DNA of 64,000 nucleotides from Cloeon dipterum (lineage: Eukaryota; Arthropoda; Insecta; Ephemeroptera; Baetidae). Positions 36,235 to 48,443 of the stretch are shown here, piece by piece. The notes beneath the pieces were generated by a model. That model was not told the DNA's origin and ran no database searches. It worked only from the letters and a program-made list of their open reading frames with translations. Where the stretch lies: assembly GCF_949628265.1 (NCBI RefSeq), contig NC_088787.1, positions 4,206,501 through 4,270,500 of the forward strand. The letters run 5' to 3'. Positions within the stretch are counted from its first letter, which is position 1. Every line of letters begins with the position of its first letter. The position numbers and the translations under genes are program-made.

Positions 36235-38099
36235 AAAAATATTCTTAATGATTAATCTTCAGATTGATCTCCAACCATTCTCTGACTTAACCAAAGATTA
36301 ATTTTGGAATAATAAAAAGATATTTCTGGATTAATCCAAAGAATAATCCTTTGGATTATTCCAGGATCATTCCAAGATCATCTCGAAGACTATTTTTTCA
36401 GGATCATCTTAGAATGTCCTTAGAATAGTCAAAGATTAATCTAAGATTGTGTTTTTGGGAATATTCTGTTCTGCCATCCTCAGAATATTCTGGAATATTC
36501 CGGAATAATTTTTGCCAAAAAATTTCTGTGCGGGAAGAAATTTAAATTCCTGTGGGCACTTGTCACATTTGAAAACAATTGTTTTGCATGTTTTCAAGCG
36601 CGACTGGTACAAACCTGAGCATTCAAATTCATTCTTGCAGCGCTTGCAGTTCATTCTTTTCAAATGGTGACTAATTTTTCCAACAGCAACATCTGAATTG
36701 CAAATTGAGCACACACGAAACCTATGATTCTGTTTTACATGTATTGCCAGATGCTGCTTCGTTGAAAACATGTTGTGGCATTTGACGCACTTGATCTTCT
36801 TTGGCAAATGAGAACGAGAAACGTGAGTGGACAATACCTCTTTCGATTTAGATTTGAACTCGCAATGGTGGCATTTGAAGACTTTTGCCTCATCTTCTTC
36901 CTTGTGAACAGAATCAGAGTGGTCCCTCATTTCAGACTCAGATTTGAAATAACAGAGGCAACCCAAGAATTTGCATTTCACAGGAAACTCGACATGGACT
37001 TGACGAATATGCCTTCTGATGACACTGGACTTCTGAAACTCTTTCTTGCAAAAATTGCACTTGAAAATTTTCTTAGCTTTTGACTTTTCATGCAGTTCCT
37101 TGGTGTGGCTCTCCTTTTCCTCGACGGTGTGGAAATATGTGACACAATTGTGATGGTCACACCTGATGGCATCCTCATGCATATTTCTCACGTGAATACT
37201 AATGTTCGCGACTCCTTTTCCACAGTAAAAACATTTCTTCCCGCTCTTTCTACCGTCAGTCCTTGTCTCATTCTCTCCATGTTCGTCCTTCTCAATTTTG
37301 GGCAATTTAATCTTCTCCAGCTGAACCCAGCACTGCTCTGCTTTCCCTTCTGTAATAATTAATGCAGTCCAATTTACAGTACAATAGGTGGTTATTTAAT
37401 TAATAATAAGGAATACATTAAAAATATTTTCATCTAATTTGAAATTTCAAGGGAGGAATGTATCGTCAAATAAGTAATTTTTTACCACACTTTTCATGAA
37501 ATTAAAAATAATGGGTGCTCTGATATTTTTTAAATCACTTGAAAGATATATCATGATTTTTTAGGTTCTTATATTTCCTAAAATGTATTAATCACCTTCT
37601 TGATCATAACACTCACATAACACTCATGAAACTTTTACTAGCTCTCTCCATTAAATAGTTTCAAGCATGCACAATTATGATGAAGTATGAAAACATGTTC
37701 AATTCGAGAGAATAATTAAGCGATATTATTGTTTCCTTTTGTTTTTTTTACCTAGATATTTCCTCCTCAGCTCTTTCGCCTTTTCGTCAAAATAATCCAG
37801 ATCCAACGGCCACCAAGCCAAAGACTCGAGATCAGTGACATATCTGGCCAGAAACCTTAAAATAAAAAAAAAATCGTTAATTGTTTTTGCAATAAAGAAA
37901 CTCGCTGCGGCTTATACTCTGCGTGCCAGATGCAGAAATTGCAAATCAGGTCTTCATCTTCGATTTCCTCTGCAAATTCATTGCCACAAACTTTTAGGAT
38001 CCAAGTCTGCAGCTTTTCCTTGTCCAATTGGACAGCCTGGACAGCGCCGTCCGCCGTCGGACGCTCACAAACGCGGCAGAGCGACTTCACCAGCGGCAT

Positions 38100-38845
38100 C
38101 ACGGCAACTCGAAATGGCGCGAATGAGGTATCGAAACAGCTGCAGTTCGTCAGGGTAGTCAGGTGGATTTATAGGGTGAGTGAAAATGAGAAGAATTATT
38201 ATGACTTAAACTTTACCAAAGCCATCGATTGAAAAGATTCAAGTTCATTTTCCTAAATCGAAAAAAATTCTTTCTTTTTCTTTTTGTTTCCTGCAATAGA
38301 TAATCTGGTTAAAAAATGGTTTATGTTTTATTCAATTTTAAGCTCCTTATTTATTATAAGGAGCTTAAAAATTATGCAGCAAGGGTGGAGGCAATAGAGC
38401 GCTTTCTTTTCTCTCTTTGAAACTGGTTGGCGCGTCGAGAAACTGCTATTCCACGCTGCTAACCTCCAAAGTGGACTTTGGACTCTGGACTATTGCTGCG
38501 GGAGCAAAGAGCGCATTAAATATTTCCGGGTATTGGCTGCTTATAAAAGAGGGGAGTTTGTTGCTTCTGAAAGACATTATTTGACTCTCTGCGATATAGC
38601 TGTGCAGCTTCGTCCCGGATTTTTCCCAGCCAGCAGGTTCGTTTTCTTTGGAGCTAGTTTTTGCCACTCTTTTATTTAAAATTTATTCATCACATACTAC
38701 ACAAAAATTATTCAACTCGTCAACTAAGTTTCTCTTTGAGTTTTTAATTTTTGTGTTATTTTCTGTTTCTTCGAAGTAGCATTACTTGAAATAAAAGCAT
38801 TTTAATCAAACCGTTTCTTTTTTTAGTTAAAAAAACTTTCGAGAC
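38100..38845. promoter_or_regulatory. Intergenic region between K and the yellow-family gene
   Basis: 38,100-38,190 is the subfamily-1 proximal promoter block of K. 38,330-38,440 holds the ATGCAGCAAGGGTGGAGGC and CTCTCTTTGAAACTGG boxes. A short inverted repeat AAGCTCCTTATT / TATAAGGAGCTT lies at 38,340-38,367. TATAAAAG at about 38,546. The rest, up to the ATG at 38,846, is the putative 5' region of the yellow gene. Confidence 0.5.
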
Positions 38846-40366
38846 ATGGATCTTTTCTGTTTGGCCATGATTTTGCTTCGCCTTTCCTTGGTCACTTCCG
38901 TCAACTTCACGCAAGTTTTCGAGTGGCCTGATGGTTTGGACTACGAGTGGCCTTCCGAGGCAAAAAGGACACGGGCCTTGAAATATGGAACTTCGGATCC
39001 AGAGAAAATTGTACCTCTTTTCATGGCTGTGTTCGGCACAAGGATCTTCCTGAGCCTTGAGAAATACAATGTTGGCATTCCGGTTACCCTGGTGTCTTTG
39101 CCGACGAGCAGCAAGTCCTCTGCACCCCCGAAGCTCACTCCATTCCCTTCGTGGGACATACATAAAGTAAGTGTAACTATCAAATCAATAGCAATAGGAC
39201 TGTTTCAAAATTTACATTTCAAATAGGATTTAAACTGTTCAAAAATACAACAATAAACTTTTTTAGAAATATGGAGACTGCAACAATATTGACCGAGCAA
39301 CAGGGCTGGAGGTGGACTCCGTTGGCAGGCTGTGGGTGCTTGATGACGGTGGCTTCCGTTGCAATAGCAAACTATGGATTTTCGACTTGTCCAACAACGA
39401 TCATACCATTCTCATTCACCATTTTCATTTTTGCTATGACATGCACAACTTGGTTCTTGACGAAACGCCAAACGGATATTTCGCCTACATCGCGCGGTGG
39501 GGGGAACCGCACATTGTCGTATTTAGTTTGGAAAGAGAAGATTCTTCGATTTTGTACACGCCAGGAATGAACGTTTTTTCCATTGCCCTGTCCCCTAAGG
39601 AGGAAGCGAGACAACTGTACCTCAGCAAATACAACTCCACTGAACTATATTCAATTCCAATTCCCGAAAATCCGCACGAAACTCAAACTGTAATTCCGAA
39701 ACTAACCAGAAATTGGAAAGCGAGACCATTCATAACTCTGATGGACAGCCATGGAACCATGTATGCCGCCTTTTTGTGGGAGAATTACATAATATCTTGG
39801 AACACAGACCAGCCGTATCAGGAGCAACATTTTTATGAGGTATGTTACCAAAATTTAATTACATTGATTTTTGTAATTGGTCAACATTTTAAATCTTCCA
39901 AATTGGAGAATCGTGTAAACGGTTTCATTTCTTATAAACATATTGTTTATCCTCTTGACTTTGCTAAAATTACGAAAAGTATAACAGTCGCCGTTACACT
40001 TTTTAGGCTGGAAAGCTGGATATGAGTTGGCCGTTTGCTTTTGCCTTGGACTCGTTGGGAACCTTTTGGATGACTGTATTTAATAACACAGGGAACAAGC
40101 CAAGTTTCAGGCTACTAAAGGCTGCAGTCGGTGCGAAGCCATACACCAGTGATTCTCCGACGACACAGGTACAGTATAATTTACTTCAAAAATAGCTATC
40201 CCTGGATATTCTTTCAACAATTAAAATAAATAATAATGTATTAAAGGTTGGACGTTTCACAGGAAAAGGGCAAACAGACAACTCTGCTTTGATCGGCTCG
40301 CTCGCCTTCCTCTTGGTCCTGAGCTGCTTTATCGTGCTCTGGCTCTCCCTGAGGATGAAAAATTGA
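38846..40366 (+). CDS. Yellow / major royal jelly family protein with C-terminal membrane segment
   Basis: Four exons (38846-39166, 39267-39839, 40007-40168, 40247-40366) give 391 aa, all phase-0 junctions. Residues 1-19 look like a signal peptide (LFCLAMILLRLSLVTS). The MRJP domain follows: FEWPDGLDYEWPSEA, then YGDCNNIDRATGLEVDSVG with RLWVLDDG, a typical yellow-family block. The last exon encodes a hydrophobic stretch of 21 residues (about 365-385) before RMKN, a single membrane span or GPI-like signal. Yellow proteins are secreted factors in cuticle pigmentation and other roles; which yellow type this is I cannot say. The family is usually about 400-450 aa, so this is slightly short. Poly(A) AATAAA at about 40,671. 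It interrupts the zinc-finger cluster. Confidence 0.9.
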
Positions 40367-41069
40367 AACTTTACAAAGAACAGTGCAACGGAGTCGCAAT
40401 GGAAATGGCCGCTATCCGGAATTCTGTTTCCTTGGATCTAGTGGACGAGGGAATCGAAAATGCTTTGTACAGACTCTTCACGGCCCCGCCCCCTTGACCA
40501 AGGCTTAGATTTTTCATAAACTGCGATTTTTCGATGGCTTAAACGTAGAAACAATCTTAAAGTTTGAGTTTTAAATTAATTTCAGAGGTTAATTAACCAG
40601 ATGTTCTAATTTTTATTGTAAGAAATTGGAATGACGAAGAGTAAGAGAGTTATTTTAAGTTTTGTATTTTGAATAAATTGAATTTGATATATTTTACGTA
40701 AATTCGTTTCACTTAATTTTTTCTTTCTATCAATAAATCATTCTGTTGTATTTGCACAAAGAAAAATAAAAATACAAATCATTTAAAAAAGGTTTTTTAC
40801 TTTTTAATTTATTAATGTCCAAAATATCATAAACGAGATTTTGCAATCAGCGTAGGTTTTACTCCTTATTACAATTTTGCGCGACAAAAGTAACATATTT
40901 TTAAGTTGCACACCTCACGTGTCTTGAGATTTTGGTCTCTTACAATTAACTTCGTTCCACGTTGTCAATGGCATGCAAGGAACCGAACTCATTTCCGCAC
41001 TGATCAAGAGGTCAAAATGGAATCTGCGCAGTCTTTCCAGAAAGCCTTTCCTCTTTATGACTGGGAATG

Positions 41070-41215
41070 CCATTCATTCATTCATTCGTTCATTGGTGGC
41101 GCTCGAGGCCTTCCTTTTCCTCCCCCTCCACCAATCCACTCCTTGTCTCTGACGTCACTCTGGTCGCGTGCAACTTTTGTTGCGGGTTGCATAAGCTGCT
41201 CGATCTGCACATCTG
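41070..41215 (+). repeat. CRE module copy 11 (TGACGTCA at 41150-41157)
   Basis: TTCATTCGTTCATTGGTGGC, TCCCCCTCCACC, TGACGTCACTCTGGTCGCG, TTGCGGGTTGCATAAGCTGC; Inr-like AGTCAGTA at about 41,258-41,265. Upstream (40,900-41,069) is a partial copy of the 690-bp repeat; downstream (41,360-41,430) resembles the tail upstream of B and J. It faces gene M, 740 bp from M's stop. Confidence 0.83.
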
Positions 41216-41973
41216 CACGCGAGACCTATAGTGCTATTTCGATGCGTTTTTTGAGCCAGTCAGTAATTGTTTATTTGAATATATTCAAGCGACCAAAATG
41301 GAGGTTGTGGTTATTCTCGTACTATCGGAATCATTCCTACATTAGGATATATAATAAATAATTTTCTAATTTCAGTTTGCCAAAAGAGCTTTGTGTCGCT
41401 TTAATAAGATGGCGAAAATATCTCAGTATTCAACTTGAAAGTAAATTATCGTTTATACGGAAAAATTTCAAGATTAGTTAATTTTGCTAAATATATTCGA
41501 GATATTTTGAGCAGCAAATAACGAAATACTCGAGTTTACTTTCATGGACCATGTTAAATAAATTCAGAAAATATTATATGCAAAACCAGTCCGTGCTAAG
41601 ATGAATGCAGTTCTGTTTGAGAGGAGAAAAACTGTTACTCTCGAAAATTGGGAGCTGTAAATCATCAATTAAAATTAAACCATTCGTAATTTACCTTTAC
41701 CACGATAATTTATTGAAGTGATAAACAAGAAATATTGCAGATTAACCGTTTATAGTTACAAAAGTAGGAATAGGGTAAGTAGAGATGGCAGAAAAAAAAT
41801 TGTTTTTACATCAAAAGTCCACGCACACATGATTTAAGAAATGGAGAAAATATAGTAGCAGACAAACTAACAATCAGGGCACAAAATCACGAAACAATAA
41901 ACAGTGTTCCGAAAAAACTATTAAAACACATTTTTAGCAAATACTAATTACTCCGACGTTGAGCAGACAGTTA

Positions 41974-44065
41974 TTACGGAATTTCAATGCCATGAATCGT
42001 TATTAGATGGTGTTTCAACCACTGTTCAGTCATAGATTTTCCACACACCCCACATGACTTAAGATTCTTGCTTTGCAAATGTGTTCTTCTTTTGTGTGAA
42101 GCCAGAAAATATGAAGAAGCAAACTTCTTCTGGCACTCACCGCATTCGAATTTGCGTTCAATCAAATTGTGTTCAACAGCCAAATGGTTTTTCAAGTTAG
42201 CCAAATTAGAGAAGCTTTTGGGACAATGCGCACAGTGATTCAAAACCAGTCTCTTGTGAATGTTATTCAAGTGTATTTTCAGTTGTTTTTCACTTTTGTA
42301 GTACCTCTTGCACGTTTCGCATTTGAATCCCAATTGTTTGTACTGCAAACTTCGCCAGCATTTGTTTCTGTGTTGTCTTTTCACATGGTAATCCAACAAT
42401 GAAGGAAATTTAAATGCCTTTGGGCACTTTTCACATTTGAAAAGAGTTGTTTTGCATCTTTTTAAGTGCACCTGGTACAAACCTGAGCATTCAAATTCTC
42501 TCTTGCAGCGCGTGCAGTTCTTTCTCTTCAAATGGTGACTCATCTCTCCCAGAGTAACATCTGAATTGCAAATTGAGCACACCCGAGATTTGTGATTTTT
42601 CCTTACATGATCTGCCAGATGCTGCTTCGTGGAAAACATTTTGTGGCATTTGTCGCATTTTATGGTCTTTGGCAAATGCAAACGAGAGACGTGAAGCGAC
42701 AATTCCCATTTAGATTTAGCTTTGAACGCGCAATGGTGGCAATTGTAGACTTTTGCCTCGTCTTCTTCCTTGTGGATGGAATCAAAGTGGTCCTTCATTT
42801 CAGGTTCCGATTTGAAATAACAGAGGCAACCAAAGAAATTGCATTTCACAGGAAACTCGGCATGTACTCGAAGAATGTGCCTTCTGATGACGCTGACCAT
42901 CTGAAACTCTTTCTCGCAAAAATTGCACTTGACCAATTTCTTTTCATGCACTTCCTTTTTGTGGCTCTCTTTTTCCTCGACAGTGTGGAAATATGTGGAA
43001 CATTTATGATTGTCACACCTGATGGCATTCGCGTGCATTTTTCTCATGTGACTTCCAATGTTTGCGACAGCTTGTCCACAGTAGAAACATTTGCTCCCGC
43101 TCTTTCCACCATCAGTCCTTGACTCGTTCTTTCCATTTTCTTCCTTCTCACATTTCGGCAATTCAATCTTCTCCAGTTGCACCCAGCACTGCTCTGCTTT
43201 TCCTTCTGAAACAATAAATCCAACCAAAATTCCGAAACAATTAAAAATTAAATTAATTCAAATAGAAAGCACCTAAAACATTTTAAGCTAATTTTTAGAT
43301 TTCAATATGGGATATACCGTTAACTGCGGTAAATCCATAATTTATACCCCTTATAATAAAGTTATAAATTTAACGTAGCCAGATTTTTTGACATGAAAAA
43401 TATTAGTGTCCTTTGACTGCTTAGTTACCAGCTCGCAGATCTGGATCCTGAGACTCCAATCAGATCTCATTGCCACGGCGGCTAAACGCACGATCGTTCA
43501 TCTCTTGTATTTAATTATCGCTATTTCTCTCTCATTCCTTAAGGGCCCAAATTAGATTAATTATTCGTGAAAAACGATTGAATTAGGTTATGTTATTTCT
43601 TGAGCCGTAAAATAATTACTTTTTCTTGCTCATTGAAATCCTATTTCTGAATACATCTCTAGCTCCAATATTTTACTAGCTCACTTATATTTTTCTAAAA
43701 TAAATTTTGAAGCTTTTGTACCTAGATAATTCCTCCGCAGCTCCTTCGCCACGTCATCCAAATATACGAGATCCAGCGTCCACCAAGCCAAAGCTTCAAA
43801 CTCGCGAACATCTCTGGATAGAAACCTTGAAATAAAAAAATCATGTAATTAAAATCGAAAACTAAAATCCCGCGGCTGCTCACTCTGCGTGCCAGATGCA
43901 GAAATTGCAAATCAGATCTTCGTCTTCGATTTCCTCTGCAAATTCATAGCCGCAGACGTTCAAGAACCAAGTCTGCAGCTTCTCATTGTCCAATTGGACA
44001 GCTTGGACAGCGCCGTCCGCCGTCGGACGCTCGCAAACACGGCAGAGTGGCTTCACCAGCGGCAT
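41974..44065 (-). CDS. ZAD-like C2H2 zinc-finger protein, subfamily 1 (gene M), intact
   Basis: Exons 44065-43884, 43825-43722 and 43205-41974 give 505 aa. Start MPLVKPLCRVCERP; C8, C11, C53, C56. Exon 2 FLSRDVREFEALAWWTLD, closest to C. Thirteen finger units; four residues shorter than C around finger 2-3 (HEKKLVKC against HEKSKAKKMIKC). C-terminus HGIEIP. A minus-strand AATAAA near 41,711. Likely nuclear DNA-binding regulator. Its upstream flank carries a CRE module but no subfamily-2 gene follows; the RCBTB-like pair does. Confidence 0.9.
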
Positions 44066-45783
44066 CACGGCGACTCGAAATGGCGCGAATGAGACCTGAA
44101 CAGCTGCAGGTAGTCAGTTCGTCAGGTGGATTACAGGGTAAACGAAACGGAGAAGGAATCGCAGGAAGAAACTTTAACAAATCAATCGATTTGAAAGCGA
44201 AATATTAAAAACTGAAGCAATTGTTTATTAAATTTTTTATTTATTTTTTTCGATGAAAAAATTCGCATTTTGATTCTTAAAACTTTATAATTCAGTTTAA
44301 TTTATTTCATCTCCAGATCAATCTCCTGTATAAAAATAGAGCGGCAAGTTTAAATAGCAATAATGATACTCTCTCTTTTTCTCTCCTTTTGAGACTTAAT
44401 GGCGAGTCGAAAAACTGAATTTCCATTGGTTAATTTTCTCCCAAGTGGCAAATCTCATTGAAATGACTTTTATTGGAACTTCTGATCCATTAAAACTGTA
44501 CATCGATGGCTGGAGACATTCACAATTAATTATTAAAACCATTTAACAAGCGCAAATGAGTTTAAATTTTCAAAAAAGAAAATAAGAAAATACTGTTCTT
44601 TTGATAGGTTTTCCTAGCGCTACATTTACGCAAAATGTTAAATAGACAACGGTGCTTTTAAAATTTAAAACTTCCTCGTCTAACGATTTTTATGGTTAAA
44701 TAAACAATTGAGTATTAGCAGAGACACGTAAATTAGCAAAATGATTAACTATTTTAATATTTTAACACGAGAGTTTGTCTTCTTTGTGTCATGCATTCTT
44801 GTTTGTGACGCTGTCGGCCTTTTCTCGCCTCCCCCTCCACGTGTAATTTCCTTGCCGATGACGTCACTCTCGAGTCGCGTGCCACTTTTGATGCGGGTTG
44901 CATAAGCTGCACGAACTCAAGGCGGCAAAAGAAATGACACAAATTGCAATTTTTTGCATCAGATTTTTATGGTCAGTCTATTATCATTTTCTTCTTTACA
45001 TTCACGTGATCGAAATTGAGTTTTTTCCCGAATAATCCGTAAACAGATTTAGCTAAAATAATTTTCTATTAATTTCAGTTCGCCAAATGAGCTTACGTTT
45101 ATTGCTTAAATGTTTGTGACATTTTTAAGAGGGCAAAAGTATCACAGTCAATCGAAATTTAAATGCAAATTTACAGGTCAGAAAATAAAAGCTATTTTTT
45201 CATTCGTCGGACAAGAGGAAATTTTAATTATTATTTTTTATCTAAATATTTTAATTGAGAATCTCCTTTTGTAAAGATCGTTAAATAAAAATAGTATATT
45301 TCCCAAATCAAAAAAATTATTATGATTTTTTAGATGCTCTCCGATTTTTAAAAATCAACGAAAGAAAGTCGAATTGCCCATTTCAGGTTATAAAAGTTGG
45401 ATGAAATAGAAAATCTTTATTTCAGCGTATCTGCTACTGCGGCTAGCATGATTGATGATTGACTAAACTTTTATTAATTACGTTGGCAGTGAACTTGGTG
45501 CCATACTAAAAGATTTGATTATTTGATTCAATCCGTCACTATTATTTATTTAAACGGTCTAAACTCCTGCCGAACTTTTTATATAAGTCTGATTACAATT
45601 AACTGGTATTTGGAAAGAGACAGGACAAAATAAAAAATGTTTCGCCGAGGAATGGGTGGCAAAGGAATTTTTAAAAACAAATGTGTAGTTTAAAATTCAT
45701 CAAATCATTGAATTTTATTCTTTGACTTGGTACAACTTGAAATCTGTTTAATAATATAACGCTGAAAAATAGTGGAGCAGCAC
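44066..45783. promoter_or_regulatory. Upstream region of M, shared with the A/B and I/J promoters
   Basis: 44,330-44,770 holds GAGCGGCAAGTTTAAA, TTAATTTTCTCCCAAGTGGC and words found at 3,290-3,480 and 28,960-29,150. The CRE module (44,795-44,935) and the sequence to about 45,170 follow the same order as upstream of B and J, but no ZAD exon follows where one would be expected (about 45.6 kb). 45,200-45,783 shows nothing I recognise. Confidence 0.55.
44795..44935 (+). repeat. CRE module copy 12 (TGACGTCA at 44859-44866)
   Basis: GTGACGCTGTCGGCCTTTTC, CCTCCCCCTCCACGTG, TGACGTCACTCTCGAGTCGC, GATGCGGGTTGCATAAGCTG, AAGGCGGCAAAAGAAATG; Inr-like TCAGTC at 44,973-44,978. Orphan: the subfamily-2 gene expected downstream is absent. 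Confidence 0.83.
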
Positions 45784-47926
45784 TTAACATGAACTAAACG
45801 CCAACGCTCCAAGATTAGCAGCGCGAAGAAGGAATTTCTTCGAGACGTCATCATTGAGCTTGTTGAAACTATCAGTTTTGATAACCTCGGTGAAGTGACT
45901 CATGCAGAAGGTAAAGCTGAACTCCTCAAGCTCCTAAAATGTAGAATGTTTAAAGTGCTGTTAAAATTTTCCCTAATTTAATAACCTTTGATTTGTAGAG
46001 AATCGCCATATCGTAGATCAAAGCGGCATTTTCCACCGTCACGCCAGATTTGATCAACTCCTCACATTTCCTAAGAAGGCCTGCCATCTGGTAGAAATGC
46101 GCCAAAGTAAGCAGCTCTGATTAAAACAATAATTTGCTGTCAAATAATTAATATTTTTAATTCTTTCCAGACCGAAAGCTATTTCTGGTTGCAAATCGTG
46201 AATTTCATCCGTGTAGAAGTATTTCAAAAAGGCATAAAAAGCGTCGTAGCTGTGCTCTTCAATGATTTGCTCCCTGGGAAAAATATAAAAAATATGCAAG
46301 GTTACGTGATTTGTTTATTTTTATGCACCTCTCATTGCTTTCCTTCCAGTGACCTTGAAACATGGACCTGAAGAATTCGCATCGCATTACTAAAATCAGT
46401 TTGTGCGCGTAGATTTCCTTCCCCTCAACAACAAACACAATATCGGTAGTATCCTAATAATTAAAATAATCAGATGAAATTGACAGGAAAAAAATATTCT
46501 CGCACCGGATCATCAAAGAACCGTTTGAGGCAGGAGACGAGCGAGTCGTCGTTATCGTCTTGAGATGAATTCGGTCTCAGAGGACGGCACGTGGCAACTG
46601 GTGCAAAAACCTCGTCCAGGGATGAGAATGAAGACAGTTTTGGAAGCTTAACATTTTCCCCTGGAAAATTTTAATTTAATTTCCAGCAAAATTATTTTTA
46701 GCGTCGCACCATTGCTGCGTCCCCAAATGAAAACTTCGTTATTTTCGCTCATCGCGGCACAAGGTTGATCATGATAAGGAGAGGCAGCTACGTCCTTCAT
46801 CCTGATAGCAGGAATTCTGAATTAAAGAAAAACACTCCTAATCAGTCCGTTATCACCTGCTCGCAATGGGAATCATCGTCGGAGCAGCCGCCTTATCAGC
46901 AGTGCCAATGCCAAGCTGGCCGTACTGGTTATCTCCCCAAGCGTAAATTTTTCCTTCGGTCGACAGAGCAAGAGCGTGATAGGGTCCACACACCATGTAC
47001 AAAATTTGCACGCCTTCTAAACCAGAAACTTTGCAAGGAAGATTCTTGTTTTGCGCTGCATAGCCCGGGACCAAACTGTACTCTTGGTTTCCTCCCCAAG
47101 CGAACACCTTAAATACAAAAATTTTCAGAGCATTTTTAATTAATAATGGTATTACCTCTCCTGAAGTACCAAGGGCTACGGATCCAACATACTGACACGC
47201 AATTGAAGTTACGAATCTGCCGGCCAGAAGGCCGTCTACCTTCGTTGGAACATTTTTGTGTTGCCTGTCCCCTACGCCTAATTCCCCGTTTTTATTGAAA
47301 CCGAAGGTAAAAACCTAAATGAAGCGTTAAAAAAATTCATTAATTCAATTTAATTTCAAACCTCTCCTTTAGACGTGAGGGCCAGGGTGTGCCAACGACC
47401 GCAGGCAACTTGCACAACCTTTTTGCGCTCCAGCTGCCCTAAAATCTTGGTTGGAAGCAGCACATTGCCATTCGATCCCAGACCGAGTTGGCCAAACGTA
47501 TTCGCCCCCCAGGCGAACACAGCGCTTGACGAGGAAATCGCAAAAATTGACGCATCATTTCCGCTGCAGCCAAACTGGAGACCTTCAATATTTAATTAAA
47601 TCTCCAGAAAACAAATATTTAAAAAGAAAGCACTTTTTATTTTCTGTCCGCACAAAATTTCGATCCGTGTTGGTTCAGGGCGAGGAAGAATGTCCCCGGT
47701 GCCAAGGCATCCGTTGTTGTTGGTCCCTAAGCTGAAAACCTCGTCGTTTTTTGTCACGAATATTGCATTTTTTGAGTCATCCCGAGCTCCTTTTAAAATG
47801 TGTTTAAATAATTATCTAGAAGAAAAAAGCGCGCTTACCAAAAACAATGGCAATCCGGATATTTTGCTTCAAATCATCGCTCAAAGAGTCGAAAACTCGC
47901 CACTTTTCCAAGCTGCTCTCGGACAT
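45784..47926 (-). CDS. RCC1-repeat and BTB domain protein (RCBTB1/2-like), copy 1
   Basis: Eleven exons on the minus strand (47926-47839, 47789-47634, 47582-47362, 47314-47156, 47107-46857, 46816-46710, 46660-46506, 46453-46329, 46273-46173, 46116-45986, 45933-45784) give 547 aa. Residues about 30-325 are RCC1 blades (AWGANTFGQLGLGSN, ACGRWHTLAL, AWGDNQYGQLGIGTA). After SLDEVFA comes the BTB domain (about 380-455: IVFVVEGKEIYAHKLILVMR, YDAFYAFLKYFYTDEIHDL) and a BACK-like tail (ELEEFSFTFCMSHFTEV). This is the domain order of vertebrate RCBTB proteins, thought to be Cul3-adaptor or chromatin-linked; function here is inferred. The exon 2 donor is GTGCTT, a poor site, so check for decay. Tandem with copy 2, 517 bp apart. 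Confidence 0.85.
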
Positions 47927-48443
47927 CGCGCACGTCTACTGCAATGAAGCCTCTCCCAAAATTGCAAGAGCACACATGCCACATATTACCGATAAGATTA
48001 TCAGAAGTGCGGGTACTCGTGATTGCAGCCGAAAGAGATTAGATAAATGTATGACGTACGTGGTTTAAGACCTTTGCAACGCGATAATTTTTAACACAAT
48101 TATGTGACATATTCTACTATTTTATTATTGCTTGCGACTTTTATACCACTTCTTATAATTGGTTTTATATAATTAAATTGAATAGAATAGCAATATTATG
48201 AAACTTTTAGTGGAAGATATTTTATTTAGAGTTAAAAAATATTTCTCTTCGAACTTCTGTCCTTTCCAAACAATTAATGAGCACTTGTCCTCACTTCTGC
48301 TTTTGTTTTCCCTTTTTTAATTTAAGTTACAAAAAAGCACTTTATTAAGTTTATATAATTTTATTTAAAACCAGGAACATCAGCAGAAGAAACAACCATT
48401 TAAATTTAACACGAACATCCGGCTCTTCTATCTAACGACGTCG

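Larger units (their letters stand above)
33963..36534. mobile_element. 2,572-bp DNA transposon, non-autonomous, inserted in gene K
   Basis: The ends are inverted repeats: CCCGTGCAGAAATTTATTGG at the left and, reverse-complemented, CCCGCACAGAAATTTTTTGG at the right. The target site AA is present on both sides; gene I shows the empty site (AAAGCAAGAAATTT). Both ends carry long internal hairpins built from GGAATATTCC / GGATTAATCC words. No transposase-like ORF is visible; the longest frames are under 115 codons. A G+C-rich core at 35.4-35.96 kb differs from the A+T-rich arms. The superfamily is not assignable: a 2-bp target duplication with CCCG ends is not one I recognise. Confidence 0.85.
33535..38099 (-). 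pseudogene. ZAD-like C2H2 zinc-finger gene, subfamily 1 (gene K), split by a transposon
   Basis: Exons 38099-37918, 37855-37752 and exon 3 in two pieces: 37349-36535 and 33962-33535. The first piece carries the linker and fingers 1-8 plus the start of 9 (KCDKCPQEFKF); the second resumes at LEYHVKRKHGN and runs to HGIDNP. Removing the insert and one copy of the two-base duplication restores the frame seen in gene I, so the insertion is the only disabling lesion I find. Finger 10/11 spacing is one residue short (HKMNLKHC against HKRLNLKHC). Exon 1 donor GTATAA. As it stands the frame reads into the element and stops soon after. Confidence 0.9.

Noticed and set aside
36030..36534. CRISPR-like array of GGAATATTCC / GGATTAATCC repeats
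   Set aside because: Repeats are short, palindromic and irregularly spaced, form hairpins inside a eukaryotic transposon, and have no unique spacers.
38756..39163. 135-codon minus-strand frame over exon 1 of the yellow gene
   Set aside because: Antisense shadow of a clear yellow-family exon.
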